Source: Lentisphaerae bacterium ADurb.Bin082 (GTDB lineage Bacteria > Verrucomicrobiota > Lentisphaeria > Oligosphaerales > Oligosphaeraceae). Taken from it: 57,654 bases of DNA. The position numbers and the translations under genes are program-made. The stretch lies in contig MWEG01000043.1 in assembly GCA_002070945.1 (NCBI GenBank), positions 1 to 57,654 on the forward strand, written 5' to 3'. Positions 41,873 through 51,600 of the stretch are shown piece by piece. The number at the start of each line of letters is the position of its first letter. Within the stretch, counting starts at the first letter, position 1. The notes beneath the pieces were generated by a model that made no database searches, was not told the DNA's origin, and worked only from the letters and a program-made list of their open reading frames with translations.

Positions 41873-42601
41873 ATGAGCCAACCAAAACGGTTCCGACGCA
41901 TTCTCCTGAAGCTCAGCGGCGAAATGCTTAAAGGCCCCTCGGGTTACGGCATTGACCCGTCCGCCACGCTCGCCGCCGCCGAACGCATCCGCGAGGCGGT
42001 TGACAGCGGCGCCCAAGTCGCCGCCATCCTTGGCGCCGGCAATTTGTTCCGCGGCCTGGCCGGCAGCCGCTCCGGCATGGACCGCTCCAGCGCCGACAAT
42101 ATCGGCATGCTGGCCACGGCCATGAACGCCCTGGCTATGCGCGACGCCCTTGAAAGCCTTGGCCTGAAAGCGGAAATCCAGTCTGCCTTCGCCATTGACG
42201 GCGTCCTGGACCCCTTTGATCAACGCCGTGCCATCAAGCTCCTTGAGGGCGGCACGGTCGTACTCTTCGCCGCCGGCACCGGCCACCCATATTTCACTAC
42301 CGACACCTGCGCCGCCCTGCGGGCCTGTGAAATCCAGGCCGATGCCGTCTTCAAGGGCACTAAGGTCGATGGCGTCTATTCGGCCGACCCTTTCCGGCAT
42401 CCTGACGCTATCCGCTATGAGCGACTCACCTTTGCCCAAGCCCTGGCCGACCGCCTCCAAGTCATGGACTCCACCGCCTTCTCACTATGTCAAGACAATA
42501 ATCTGCCAATTGTCGTCTTCAAATTTGGCGAACCAGGAGTTCTGCGCAATATTATGGAAGGTGATTTAAGCGCGGCGACGCTCGTCAGCGCTTCCCTGTG
42601 A
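41873..42601 (+). CDS. pyrH: uridylate kinase
   Basis: 242 residues, usual UMP-kinase length. KLSGEML, GAGNLFRG, the DNIGMLATAMNALAM helix, FAAGTGHPYFTTDT and VDGVYSADP are the family blocks. It phosphorylates UMP to UDP. The start at 41873 fits the usual N-terminus (MSQPKRFRRILLKLSGE), though only a weak GAAAG stands before it. Short gap of 29 nt to frr. Confidence 0.95.
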   Translation: MSQPKRFRRILLKLSGEMLKGPSGYGIDPSATLAAAERIREAVDSGAQVAAILGAGNLFRGLAGSRSGMDRSSADNIGMLATAMNALAMRDALESLGLKAEIQSAFAIDGVLDPFDQRRAIKLLEGGTVVLFAAGTGHPYFTTDTCAALRACEIQADAVFKGTKVDGVYSADPFRHPDAIRYERLTFAQALADRLQVMDSTAFSLCQDNNLPIVVFKFGEPGVLRNIMEGDLSAATLVSASL

Positions 42602-42630
42602 TTCGCTACACTCAAGTTGAAAGGACAGCC

Positions 42631-43227
42631 ATGAGCAAGAAAAGCAAATCCGACAGCGGCGCAGCCAGCAGCGCCGACACCATCATGGACGATTCGAAGG
42701 CAACCATGCAGCAGGCCATCGACATCATGCAGAAGGACTTCGCCGGCGTCCGCACCGGCAAAGCCTCCCCGGCCCTGGTTGACGGTCTCATGGTGGAATA
42801 CTATGGCGGCCAGAATCGCCTCAAGGACATCGCAGCTGTCACCGCCCCGGAGCCGCGTCTGCTGGTCATCCAGCCCTGGGACCAAAACGCCATCAAAAGC
42901 ATTGAAAAAGCGATCATGGCCTCTGACCTCGGCATCAGCCCGGTCAGCGACGGTCGCGTCATCCGCCTGCCCATCCCTGAATTGAGCGAGGAACGCCGCA
43001 CCGAAATGACTAAACTGGTGAGACGGCGCGCCGAAGACGCCCGCGTCGAAATCAGAAACGTGCGCCGAGACGCTAACGACTTCATCAAGAAAGCCCAGAA
43101 AAACTCGGAAATCTCCGAGGATGTGATGAAGTCCCTCACCGACCAAGTGCAAAAGCTGACCGACAAAAAGATCGAAGAGGTCAACAAAATCCTCGAGGCC
43201 AAGGAAGCCGAACTGATGACGGTCTGA
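42631..43227 (+). CDS. frr: ribosome recycling factor
   Basis: 198 residues, slightly longer than the usual 185 because of an N-terminal Ser/Lys-rich extension (MSKKSKSDSGAASSAD). The three-helix bundle and head domain motifs are clear: FAGVRTGKASPALVDG, IQPWDQNAIKSIEKAI and LVRRRAEDARVEIRNVRRDA. It releases ribosomes after termination, with EF-G. AAGGA precedes the start. No terminator hairpin is seen after it, only repeats. Confidence 0.96.
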   Translation: MSKKSKSDSGAASSADTIMDDSKATMQQAIDIMQKDFAGVRTGKASPALVDGLMVEYYGGQNRLKDIAAVTAPEPRLLVIQPWDQNAIKSIEKAIMASDLGISPVSDGRVIRLPIPELSEERRTEMTKLVRRRAEDARVEIRNVRRDANDFIKKAQKNSEISEDVMKSLTDQVQKLTDKKIEEVNKILEAKEAELMTV

Positions 43228-43242
43228 AAAAGGGGCGAGGGG

Positions 43243-43304
43243 TTGAATGCTGAATGCTGAATGCTGAATGCTGAATGCTGAATGTTGAATGATGAATGAT
43301 GAAT
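43243..43304 (+). repeat. heptamer microsatellite (TGAATGC)n / (TGAATGA)n
   Basis: About eight tandem copies of TGAATGC, with later units changed to TGAATGT and TGAATGA, directly after frr. A similar array at 48288-48317 shares the left flank GGGCGAGGGG, so the two are related. Confidence 0.85.
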
Positions 43305-43326
43305 TTTGGGCATGGATAGGTCAGTG

Positions 43327-43440
43327 TTTATGTCTCGCCCTTTCAGGGCTCAAAATTATACATTGCCTCACCCAGGGCGTCGCTCGCCCTTGGCGGCTCG
43401 GCTTGCCCTGGGCTGGTATGTCGCGCCCTTTCAGGGCATT
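43327..43440 (+). repeat. GTTTATGT dispersed repeat, single-arm copy
   Basis: TTTATGTCTCGCCCTTTCAG with CTCAAAATTATA and GCCTCACCCAGGGCG continues into a CCCTGGGC palindrome and GGTATGTCGCGCCCTTTCAG. It is homologous to the arms of the MITE-like element at 36427-36691. The whole 43228-43832 gap is repeats. Confidence 0.75.
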
Positions 43441-43555
43441 TGCAGCTCTGCAGCTGCGGACGTTGGTGGACGGTGGTGCGAAGACGCATGTCTTCCGCAG
43501 GCTTCCACAGGCTTTCAGCCGGTGCAGTGTGCATCATGCTTAACGTCATATTATT

Positions 43556-43645
43556 TTGCGCCGTAGGTGCTTAACCATGCTTAACCCCAGGCTTCAGCCT
43601 GGGGGAAGGCATACCCCCAAACTGGTGCCCCGTAGGGGCACTACA
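43556..43645 (+). repeat. dispersed multi-palindrome repeat, copy 4
   Basis: TGCGCCGTAGGTGCTTAACC, then CCCCAGGCTTCAGCCTGGGG, then GGTGCCCCGTAGGGGCACTA. Its left flank (CTTCCACAGGCTTTCAGCCG at 43502) is also found before copy 5 at 57485, so those two extend about 60 bp further left. Confidence 0.85.
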
Positions 43646-43832
43646 GTTAGTGCTGAAAACATGTTGTCGGGATTTTGCGTGGGGCTTTTGTTACCTGTTG
43701 TATAACAATGACTTGAAGATTTGTTTTCTGGAAATCTTTTCCAAAAAACAAGAAGTTGATCGATAGTAGTACTATGTCCACCACGTCCACTATGTCCACA
43801 TCACTTTGCGCCTAAAGAAAGCATTGCCGACT

Positions 43833-44378
43833 ATGTTCAGCGACCAGAATTTAATTTGGATCGACTTGGAAATGACGGGGTTGCGGCCGGAGCGCGACCG
43901 CATCCTGGAAATTGCCGTTTTGATCACGGACAGCTCCCTGAACATCCTGGCCGAGGGGCCTTCTTTGGCCGTTTACCAGCCCGAGAGTGTGCTGGCCGGC
44001 ATGGACGAATGGAACCAGACCCACCATTCCGCCTCTGGCCTGCTGGACCTCGTGCGGCGCGAAGGCGTGACTGAGGCGGAAGCGGAACAGCGGACGCTGG
44101 ACTTTGTCCGCCAATACGTGCCTGCCAACGCCAGTCCCATCTGCGGCAACAGCATCGGCCAGGACCGCCGCTTCCTGTACCAGTACATGCCCACCTTGGA
44201 AGCGTATTTCCATTACCGCAACCTCGATGTGAGCACCCTCAAAATCCTGGCGGAGCGCTGGCGGCCCGAGCTGATGGCGGCGTTCACCAAGAAAGAAGCG
44301 CACCGTGCGCTCGACGATATCAGGGAATCAGTGGCCGAACTGCGCTTCTATCGGCGCCGCCTGCTCAACCTAACATGA
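43833..44378 (+). CDS. orn: oligoribonuclease
   Basis: 181 residues. All DEDDh exonuclease motifs are present: [11 protein letters not shown] (D and E), [12 protein letters not shown] (D) and [10 protein letters not shown] (H and D). It degrades 2-5 nt RNAs, including pGpG from cyclic-di-GMP. The start at 43833 ([11 protein letters not shown]) suits the family; a TTG at 43806 gives nine more residues and cannot be excluded. The upstream region (43746-43805) holds TGTCCAC-type repeats. Confidence 0.93.
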   Translation: MFSDQNLIWIDLEMTGLRPERDRILEIAVLITDSSLNILAEGPSLAVYQPESVLAGMDEWNQTHHSASGLLDLVRREGVTEAEAEQRTLDFVRQYVPANASPICGNSIGQDRRFLYQYMPTLEAYFHYRNLDVSTLKILAERWRPELMAAFTKKEAHRALDDIRESVAELRFYRRRLLNLT

Positions 44379-44500
44379 AATTCAGTCTTGTTTACGGCTT
44401 GCCTAAAGCGCTTTTTGGATGTATAGTGTAAGTCATGTGTTGCCTTTATGTCCGGGCAGCCGATGTTTTTCACACAGCCATAACAGGAAAGGAATTGATC

Positions 44501-45661
44501 ATGGCAGTAGTCATCCCGAGACAGGAATACTTTGACCGCATCGCCAAAATCCAGCCTCTGATTCGTGCAGCCGGCCTGGATGCCGTTCTGGCGCACGGCC
44601 ATGAGGCCGACTGCGCCAATGTCCGCTACTTTTCCGACTACTGGCCGACCTTCGAAAGCGCGGGCGTCCTTGTCCCGGCCGAGGGCGAGGCCATCCTGCT
44701 GGTTGGCCCGGAAAGCGAAGAGTACGCCAAGGGCCGCAGCGTGCTGCCCAACATCTACAAAATGGTCGAATACCGCGAAGGCGCTGACCCCGAGTATCCT
44801 GGCATCGCAGTGGCCACCTTCAAGGAAGTATTCGACAAGGCGCTCAAAGGCAAGCCGCTGCAAAAGCTCGGCTTGATTGGCCACACGATCACGCCGCTGC
44901 CAGTCTACGAAAGCCTCAAGGCTACTTTCCCGAATGCTAAAATCGTCAAGGCTGACGACGTCATCCGCCAGCTCCGCTCCTTCAAGAGCGAAAACGAACT
45001 CGCCTGCATGCGCAAAGCCTACGCTATCAGCGAACAGGCCATTGAGTGCATTTTCGCGGAAATCAAGCCTGGCATGACCGAGCTGCAAGTGGCCGGCATT
45101 GCTCAGCGCGAAATCTACAAGAATGGCGGCGAATACGAAGGCCATGCCCTGTATGTGTTCTGCGGCAAGAAGACCTGCAACGCCATTTCCCGCCCCACCC
45201 ACAACGTCATCGTCCCCAATGAAGTCATCCAACTCGGCATCGGCGCGCGCGTCAACGGCTACTGCTCCAGCGTCGGCATCCCGTTCTCCATCGGGCCGCT
45301 CCCAGAGCGCAAGCGCCGCCTAGTCGAATTCGGCCTCAAGGCTCACCTGAAAACGTTTGAATTGCTCAAGGGCGGCAAGGTCTCCGGCGAAGTCGTCCGC
45401 GAATACATGGAATGGGTCAAGGAGCAAGGCTTTGACAAATATATGCTCTACGGCCCCTGCCACAGCATCGGCCTGATGGAAGTCGAGTACCCCTGGATGG
45501 AATCCACCTCGACCTACCCGCTGAAGAAGAATCTGACCTACCAGGTCGATACCTTCTTCTACGACACCGACTTCGGCCTGCGCTGGGAAAACGGCGCACG
45601 GATCACAGATGATGGCGTGGAAATGCTGTCATCGAAATACATGAAGTACACGGAACTCTAA
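44501..45661 (+). CDS. M24-family (creatinase/Xaa-Pro peptidase) protein lacking two metal aspartates
   Basis: 386 residues. A creatinase-type N-terminal domain (about 1-155) is followed by a pita-bread domain (FKSENELACMRKAYAISEQA onward). Active M24 peptidases bind two metals by D, D, H, E, E. Here H321 (GPCHSIG), a glutamate near 327-329 and E363 (WENGARITDDGVEM) remain. The two aspartates are replaced in LGIGARVNGYCSSVGIPF: Gly near 248 and Ser near 257. This is the creatinase-like or non-peptidase state, so a metal-free hydrolase or binding protein is likely. AGGAAAGGA precedes the start. Confidence 0.8.
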   Translation: MAVVIPRQEYFDRIAKIQPLIRAAGLDAVLAHGHEADCANVRYFSDYWPTFESAGVLVPAEGEAILLVGPESEEYAKGRSVLPNIYKMVEYREGADPEYPGIAVATFKEVFDKALKGKPLQKLGLIGHTITPLPVYESLKATFPNAKIVKADDVIRQLRSFKSENELACMRKAYAISEQAIECIFAEIKPGMTELQVAGIAQREIYKNGGEYEGHALYVFCGKKTCNAISRPTHNVIVPNEVIQLGIGARVNGYCSSVGIPFSIGPLPERKRRLVEFGLKAHLKTFELLKGGKVSGEVVREYMEWVKEQGFDKYMLYGPCHSIGLMEVEYPWMESTSTYPLKKNLTYQVDTFFYDTDFGLRWENGARITDDGVEMLSSKYMKYTEL

Positions 45662-46099
45662 TCCACCCTAAACCATGCCATTCCGCAGGGCAGCCGCCGC
45701 CAATCCGCTAAGGGGCGACCGGCTGCCCTGCCGGATTATGAATACGCCAGCCGCACGTAGTTCAAGCTTCAGCTTGCAGTATGCGGCACCGTGCGTTATT
45801 GTGCTGGACAACGTCCACTAAAGCCCACTAAAGTCCACGTCCACTCTCCACTAACGTCCACTCCTGTCCACAGTCCATCGTCTATTAACGTCCATTAACG
45901 TCCACTTCTGTCCATTGTCCACTGTCCACTAAAATGCCTTACCCTGGGTACCTCGCACTGCATGTCGCCGGAACTCCGAGCATCAATTGATGACTGACTT
46001 GCCATCGAATTATATATAGCCATGACAATAAAGGCTGTCCTCAATCGTTTCTCTATCACCGCCCATTGATTCACCACCCTCAAAAAAGGACTCACTTCC
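45662..46099. repeat. TGGAC-rich array (reverse orientation) and upstream region of the exported protein
   Basis: No gene. At 45815-45938 repeated GTCCACT units alternate with 2-5 nt spacers. Read in reverse complement, the order and spacing of units match the array at 57325-57412 closely. A TATATATA stretch at 46011-46018 may serve as a -10 region for the next gene, with TTGATG at 45987-45992 as -35; weak. Confidence 0.7.
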
Positions 46100-46852
46100 A
46101 TGCGACGACTTCTTCTCGGTCTGTCCTTGCTTGTCCTGACCCTAGTGCCATCTTCCCTGGCCCAGGACGCCGCCAATCTGCCGCAACTGATCGCTGCCGT
46201 TGAGCAGAACTATAAAGACTTCTTCGCCAAGTCCTTTACCGTCGACATGGTTTCCCGTGAGGTCAACCAGCTCATCTCCAGCGTCGTAGCCGAGCAGTCC
46301 AAGCACATGGGCATCCCGATGACGCTGACCTTGAAACACTTCACCCTGACTTCCGACGGCGCCAAAATCACTAGCCAGGCCGTGCTGGAGCTTCCCGATG
46401 AGAGCATGCGCGGCATGCTGGAGCCGCAGGCCAACCAGATGCTGGAAGCCGCCGGGGTCAACAAGGCGATCGCCAACCTCAGCCTCACCGCCGTCGGCCA
46501 GGCCGCCGCTATCTTAGCTGAGAAGCAAAGCCTGTTCACGGCCTCCAACGAGACTGACGCCACCGTCCTGCTCACGGCCACCGACCCTGAAATCAACTAT
46601 TGCGGCCTGCAAATCAAGACCGCCCGCGTCAGGCTTGACAAAGCCAACCATGTGATCGCCGAGCTGCGCTTTGACTTCGTCGACCAGTCAGCGCTCTGGC
46701 TCCGCCTCGGCCATCGAGGCGCCATCGACGGCGCTGGGGACGTCAACTGCCCCACCCGAATCTCCCTGCGACACAACATGAAAATCAATGCCGGCGGCGT
46801 CAAGCTGCCTGACCCCATCACCATTGAGTATCAAAATTACACTTTTCGTTGA
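46100..46852 (+). CDS. exported hypothetical protein
   Basis: 250 residues. A signal peptide (MRRLLLGLSLLVLTLVPSSLA, then Gln-Asp) directs it out of the cytoplasm. The rest is amphipathic beta with a helical middle (ANQMLEAAGVNKAIANL). The layout is somewhat like outer-membrane-lipid or lipoprotein carrier proteins (alternating strands such as ITSQAVLELPDES, ARVRLDKANHVIAELRFDF), but there is no motif I can assign. It stands alone, followed by a 628-bp gap. Function unknown. Confidence 0.7.
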   Translation: MRRLLLGLSLLVLTLVPSSLAQDAANLPQLIAAVEQNYKDFFAKSFTVDMVSREVNQLISSVVAEQSKHMGIPMTLTLKHFTLTSDGAKITSQAVLELPDESMRGMLEPQANQMLEAAGVNKAIANLSLTAVGQAAAILAEKQSLFTASNETDATVLLTATDPEINYCGLQIKTARVRLDKANHVIAELRFDFVDQSALWLRLGHRGAIDGAGDVNCPTRISLRHNMKINAGGVKLPDPITIEYQNYTFR

Positions 46853-47480
46853 AATAGGCTCTTGTTTTCGCCGTCGGCCATGCTATATTTGCTTTCTATA
46901 GACATGTCTACCCACTTCTCCACGGTCGCAAGCGTCCCTAACGGCTGATGGTCAACATGAATTGAGCTGCTGAACACGGACTTCCAGGGGCGAGCCTGGA
47001 AAATCCGCGCAGGCGGTGCGAATGTATCTTTATCTCGCGAGCGCTGCTGACAGGTTCTTCCCCAGCGACGCGCACAGGCGGATATAGCTGGGCAACGTGG
47101 CAAGGCAGCCGGAAAACGCCCGTCGCCTCTTTCAATATTAAGAAAATTATTTCCACTTCCCACTTGAAATCCAGTTTTCCTTTGTGTATAATTAGTTTCA
47201 AAGATGAACTTCGTTTGTCGAAGAGCCACCTTAGCAGAGAATACTTTCCTTCACCCGAATCAAAACTCAAGCCTTGAAAGGAGGGATTGCACAACTCGTC
47301 AACTTGCGCTTGATTAAGAATTGGAAATGACGTCAGCGTTCCCCAAGTCATTTTCACCGTGTTGCCAAAAATTCACAGTCAAGCTTGGCTCCGGTTGATA
47401 GCCAAGCGGCAAACGGGAGGCGGACACGATGTTCGCAGGGGAGACCTCACTTGCAGAAGAGAACTTTAAGGAGAAAGAAA
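46853..47480. other. 628-bp gap with promoter and structured leader of the prepilin gene
   Basis: No gene I trust: minus-strand frames here have no binding site or protein-like pattern. It holds a strong promoter at 47164-47192 and, downstream, an 8-bp perfect hairpin (GCTTGGCT at 47383-47390 with AGCCAAGC at 47400-47407). That makes a leader of about 280 nt before the prepilin start. 46853-47160 shows nothing I can identify. Confidence 0.6.
47164..47192 (+). promoter_or_regulatory. strong sigma70-type promoter for the prepilin gene
   Basis: TTGAAA (47164-47169), a spacer of exactly 17 nt, and TATAAT (47187-47192). Transcription would start near 47199. Confidence 0.75.
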
Positions 47481-48167
47481 ATGTTCAAACGTCTTGCCAA
47501 CAAAAAATTCACCTTGATTGAACTGTTGGTCGTCATTGCGATTATCGCCATTCTGGCTGCCATGCTCTTGCCCGCCCTGGCCAAGGCCCGTGAAAAAGCC
47601 CGCGCCATTTCCTGCGTGTCCAACCAGAAGCAGCTCGGCCTCGGCATGCGCATGTACATTGATGACAACGCCGGTGGACTGACCACCTCTCAGACCATCC
47701 ATACCTCCGGCTCCTTTACACTCCCAAGTGGAAAGACAGATTACACGGGCAGTGTCTACTGGGCAGAATTGATCTACTCCTACGTCGGCGACATCAAGAC
47801 CTACAATTGCGGCAGCGCCTCCTCCAACAAATACCTCGGCGAACCCAAAGGGAATATGCACTACGGCATGAACTACAACTGCCGCAACAAGGCTGACGGT
47901 GCCTTTGTCAGCCCCTCGAACTGCATGTTCTTCACCGAACCCTACGACGGCGCCACGGTCAGCACCTATGTCATCGACAACTACGGAAAAACCACCGAAC
48001 CCAGCACCGCTAGCCCTCAACTGTTCATCTACGGCCGTCACAGCGAAGGCGTCAACGTGTGCTATGCTGATGGTCACGTCGGCTATGTCAAGCAGAACGC
48101 GATCCCGAGCTATGTCACCACCGACAGCAAATTCTGGTGGCCCACCTACTCCGGCAGCAACGACTAA
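47481..48167 (+). CDS. prepilin-like protein with C-terminal H-X9-DG motif
   Basis: 228 residues. A short basic leader (MFKRLANKK) is followed by [16 protein letters not shown] and [17 protein letters not shown], the type IV prepilin/pseudopilin cleavage and helix region. The rest has GMNYNCRN and ends with [19 protein letters not shown], the DUF1559-like DG.H motif of PVC-group pseudopilins. Processing by a PilD-type peptidase and secretion-system assembly are expected, but no pilus genes are nearby. AAGGAG lies seven bases before the ATG; a strong promoter is at 47164. A terminator follows. Probably well expressed. Confidence 0.92.
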   Translation: MFKRLANKKFTLIELLVVIAIIAILAAMLLPALAKAREKARAISCVSNQKQLGLGMRMYIDDNAGGLTTSQTIHTSGSFTLPSGKTDYTGSVYWAELIYSYVGDIKTYNCGSASSNKYLGEPKGNMHYGMNYNCRNKADGAFVSPSNCMFFTEPYDGATVSTYVIDNYGKTTEPSTASPQLFIYGRHSEGVNVCYADGHVGYVKQNAIPSYVTTDSKFWWPTYSGSND

Positions 48168-48196
48168 GCACTTAGTCGGTTAAAGCCGAATCACGT

Positions 48197-48236
48197 AAAG
48201 GCCGTCAAGTCCCTTTCCGGGTTTGACGGCCTTTCC
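48197..48236 (+). terminator. terminator of the prepilin gene
   Basis: AAAGGCCGTCAA (48197-48208) pairs perfectly with TTGACGGCCTTT (48223-48234), 12 bp around a 14-nt loop, then CCTGTTTT. It lies 30 nt after the stop. Confidence 0.85.
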
Positions 48237-48245
48237 TGTTTTAGG

Positions 48246-48365
48246 GTCATTGGTCATTGGTCATTGGTCATTGGTCAGGGCGAGGGGCTGAATGCTGAAT
48301 GCTGAATGCTGAACGCTGAGGCGCATTTCATAATTCATAATTCATAATTCATAATTCATAATTCA
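48246..48365 (+). repeat. three heptamer microsatellites in a row
   Basis: TCATTGG units at 48246-48276, TGAATGC units at 48288-48317 (as at 43243) and TTCATAA units at 48326-48365, each repeated four to six times. All are 7 bp. The remaining 48366-48628 has a CCCGGGCTTTAGCCCG palindrome (about 48388-48403) and AT-rich DNA; no gene. Confidence 0.85.
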
Positions 48366-48628
48366 TCAGGGGCATTCCGTCCAGTGCCCGGGCTTTAGCC
48401 CGAGGGCGGTATGCATTTAACCTTCTAACGTAAAACTAATTATAACTTGACAAAAAGCCATGCTTGCAGATTGCATAGCTGCCTTCTTGGATTATATTTA
48501 TATTACGCCGTTTTGCAGACATTTCCGTTGCTCAAGCTCGCCGGAAGTCAGCCTGGCCTTTGTCCTTCACTGATTTAGAAAACATCGTTTGACGGGCTGT
48601 TAGACTGGTTGCCCATTTTCCTTCTGCC

Positions 48629-51600
48629 ATGACAAACATTTTCCAAACTCCAGCCCCTGGCTTCCAGGCCGTTCGCCACTCTGGCGACATCTTGATGGTG
48701 TCGCTTCAGCTTGATTCTGCTCGCGAAGGCAAGGCTTTCCTGCGCACCAACCTTGGGCAGGCACACGTCCGCCGGGCGGAGATCATCGCCAACGTCGAGC
48801 ATGGGCGAGCGATCCTCGGTCGCGATTGGCACGACCTGCCCATGCGTCAAGCCGACGAACGCTCCTTCCAAATCACCCTGCCGCTATGCCAGGTCGGCCT
48901 TTTCGAGTTCAAGACCTTTTTTGTGCCCGACGATGGCGGCGAACTGGTCTGGCCCAAGGGCGAAAACGTCCGCGTCAAAATCGAGCCGTCGGCAACGGTT
49001 TCTGGGAACACGATTTACAACGCCTTTGTCCGCCAATTCGGTCCTAATCGCTCTGGCCAGGCTTGGACCAAGGCACATCGCGACGCTGAGACCTTCCTCA
49101 GCCAGGCTGGCTACACCGTTCTCCCTCCCTCGGGAACGTTTGCTGACTTGCGGCGCGAGCTTCCCGTCATCATGGATCAGCTCGGTTTTCGCATCATCCA
49201 GCTGCTTCCCATCCATCCTGCGCCAGTCACTTTCGGCCGCATGGGACGTTTTGGCAGCCCCTTCGCTCCTCTCGACTTCTTCACCGTCGACGCCTCCCTG
49301 GCTGTCTTCGACCGCCACACCACCCCTTTAGAGCAATTCAGCCAGCTCGTTGCCGACATTCATTCCCGGGATGGCCTTGTCCTCATCGACCTGCCTGCCG
49401 ACCACACCGGCTGGGGTTCTGTCATGCAAGTGCATCACCCAGAATGGTTCACCCGCAATGAAGACGGCTCCTTTGCAAGCCCTGGCGCCTGGGGAGTCAT
49501 TTGGGAAGACCTCTGCAAACTCAATTTTGAGGATAAGACCCTATGGATGCAGCTGGCCGAAGTCTTCCTGCACTGGTGCCAGCTCGGCGTCGATGGCTTC
49601 CGCTGCGACGCCGGCTATATGATTCCAGCCCCGGTCTGGACCTACATCACCGCCCGTGTCCGCGAGCAATACCCAGACACCATTTTCTTCCTGGAAGGGC
49701 TGGGCGGCGCCATCCAAACCACCGAAGACCTCCTCCAGGAAGCCGGCCACAACTGGGCCTATTCGGAATTTTTCCAGCAGTTCGGCTATCAGAATATGCT
49801 TGACTACACCCGGTTCGCCATCTCCTTCAGCAACCGCGTCGGCTGCTTGGTTCATTTTGCTGAAACGCATGACAACCAACGTCTTGCCGCCAAATCCCCG
49901 ATCTGGGCCGCCCTCCGAGTCAAGACTGCGGCCTTGTTCAGTATCGCTGGCGCTTTCGGCATTGCCAACGGCGTCGAATGGCTGGCCACGGAAAAAATCC
50001 ATGTCCATGACGCTAATTCCCTTGCCTGGGGCAGCGAACCGAACTTGACGAGCCTCGTCCAGACGTTGACCCGCCTGCTCAATCAACATCCGGCCTTTCA
50101 AGCCCAGGCCACGCTCTGCATCCCCAACAGCTTTCGCGGCAACGCGATAGCCATGCTCCGCTATCCGCCTGCCGATGATGACAGCCAAAACCGCCCCATC
50201 CCCCTGACCACGCCCCTGCTAGTCGCCGCCAACCCCGAAGAAAACCAACCCGCCACCCTGGAATGGGATATCAGCGACTTCAACCCTGGCAATAAAACCA
50301 TTGACCTGGTCTCCAACGCCGTCATCCCTATCCGGCGCAAGGGCCACCGTGCCATCCTCAGCCTGCCGCCTGCCGCCGCCTATTGCCTGTCTGCCGCAAC
50401 TCCCGAGCCAGCCGCCCCCGAAAAGCAACTCTCCCCGCGCCACTGGCAGGACTTGCGCGACCGAGTCATGGACTTTATCGTCGAAGTCAAAGGCTACATC
50501 GATCTGGCAGGCATTGACATTGACGGCTTGGCCCAGACCGTGTACGTCAATCCGCGCCGTTTCGCTCGCCAGATTCTTCCTGAATCATCCTATCTGCCGA
50601 TTATTGAATGGCGGCCTGGCCAGGATGAACACCGCGTGGTCATGGTGCCTCCACAACACCTGATCCTCATCCGGCACGTCCACCCCTTCATGGCCACCAT
50701 CCTGCAAGGCACCACCTGCCAACAGCGCAAACGCTCCCTGCCGCAGGCGGACGGTTCGTCTGCGATCCTCTTCTCCCCCCTGCCTGCCCCTGCCGAAACC
50801 CCAGCTGAGGCCACCCTGGTCATCCATGTCTTCGCCCGCCAGCCTGATGGCCAGCCGCAATCCAAAAACCTCTTCCACCGCGGCGCCCTGTCCCTGCTGC
50901 CCGAAGTGACCGAGCCGGTCGTCAACCTGAGCCTGACCGCCGAACAAATCACCCCGGAACATGTCGGCCTGTGCACTGATCAGCACGGCGGTTTCACCTT
51001 GGCTCGCGCTGCCTGGGGACTGCTTTGCAGCAAGTACGACGCCCTGTTTGCCCCCAGCCTCGCCCCGCTGGTGCCCGTTGACCGCACCGTGCTCCTGACC
51101 CGCGTCCGAGCCTGGATGATCTATCGCGACTACCGCCAGGAACTTAACCTCAATTGCCAGACCGGCTTTGTTGCCGGCTATGCCAACCGGCTGGCATGGT
51201 CCTTCAACGTCCCCTCAGGCATGGGCCAGCATGTCATCCTGCGCGTAGAATGGCAGCTCGCCAGCGACCGCAGGCAAGCCAGCCTGACCTTTGCCCGCTT
51301 GCAATCCCCTGACCGACAGTATCGCCATACACTTCCCGATGATGTCCCCGTCGCCCTCTATCTACGGCCTGATCTGGATGATCGGCCTAACCACCAGGTC
51401 ACCAAAGCCTTCCAAGGCCCCGAGAAAACCTTCCCGGCCGCCGTCTCCGCGCTCTCTGACGGCTTCCGCTTCCAGCCCTCCCCAGGACATGGACTGACCA
51501 TGCACATCAGCGAGGGCACATTCCATGAATCCCCTGAATGGCACTATCAACACCCGCTGCCCGCTGACGCCGAACGCGGACTCGAAAGCGCCACCGACAT

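Noticed and set aside
46938..47357. 139-codon minus-strand frame in the gap before the prepilin gene
   Set aside because: No ribosome binding site and no domain; it runs antisense to the promoter of the prepilin gene.
47385..47460. tRNA-like D-arm (TAGCCAAGCGGCAAA) or c-di-GMP riboswitch before the prepilin gene
   Set aside because: No anticodon stem, T-arm or acceptor follows, and the GEMM core sequences are missing; only an 8-bp hairpin is supported.
43243..48365. CRISPR-like arrays
   Set aside because: Repeats are 7 bp with no spacers and no cas genes; the Cas4-like nuclease at 3897 stands without cas1 or cas2.
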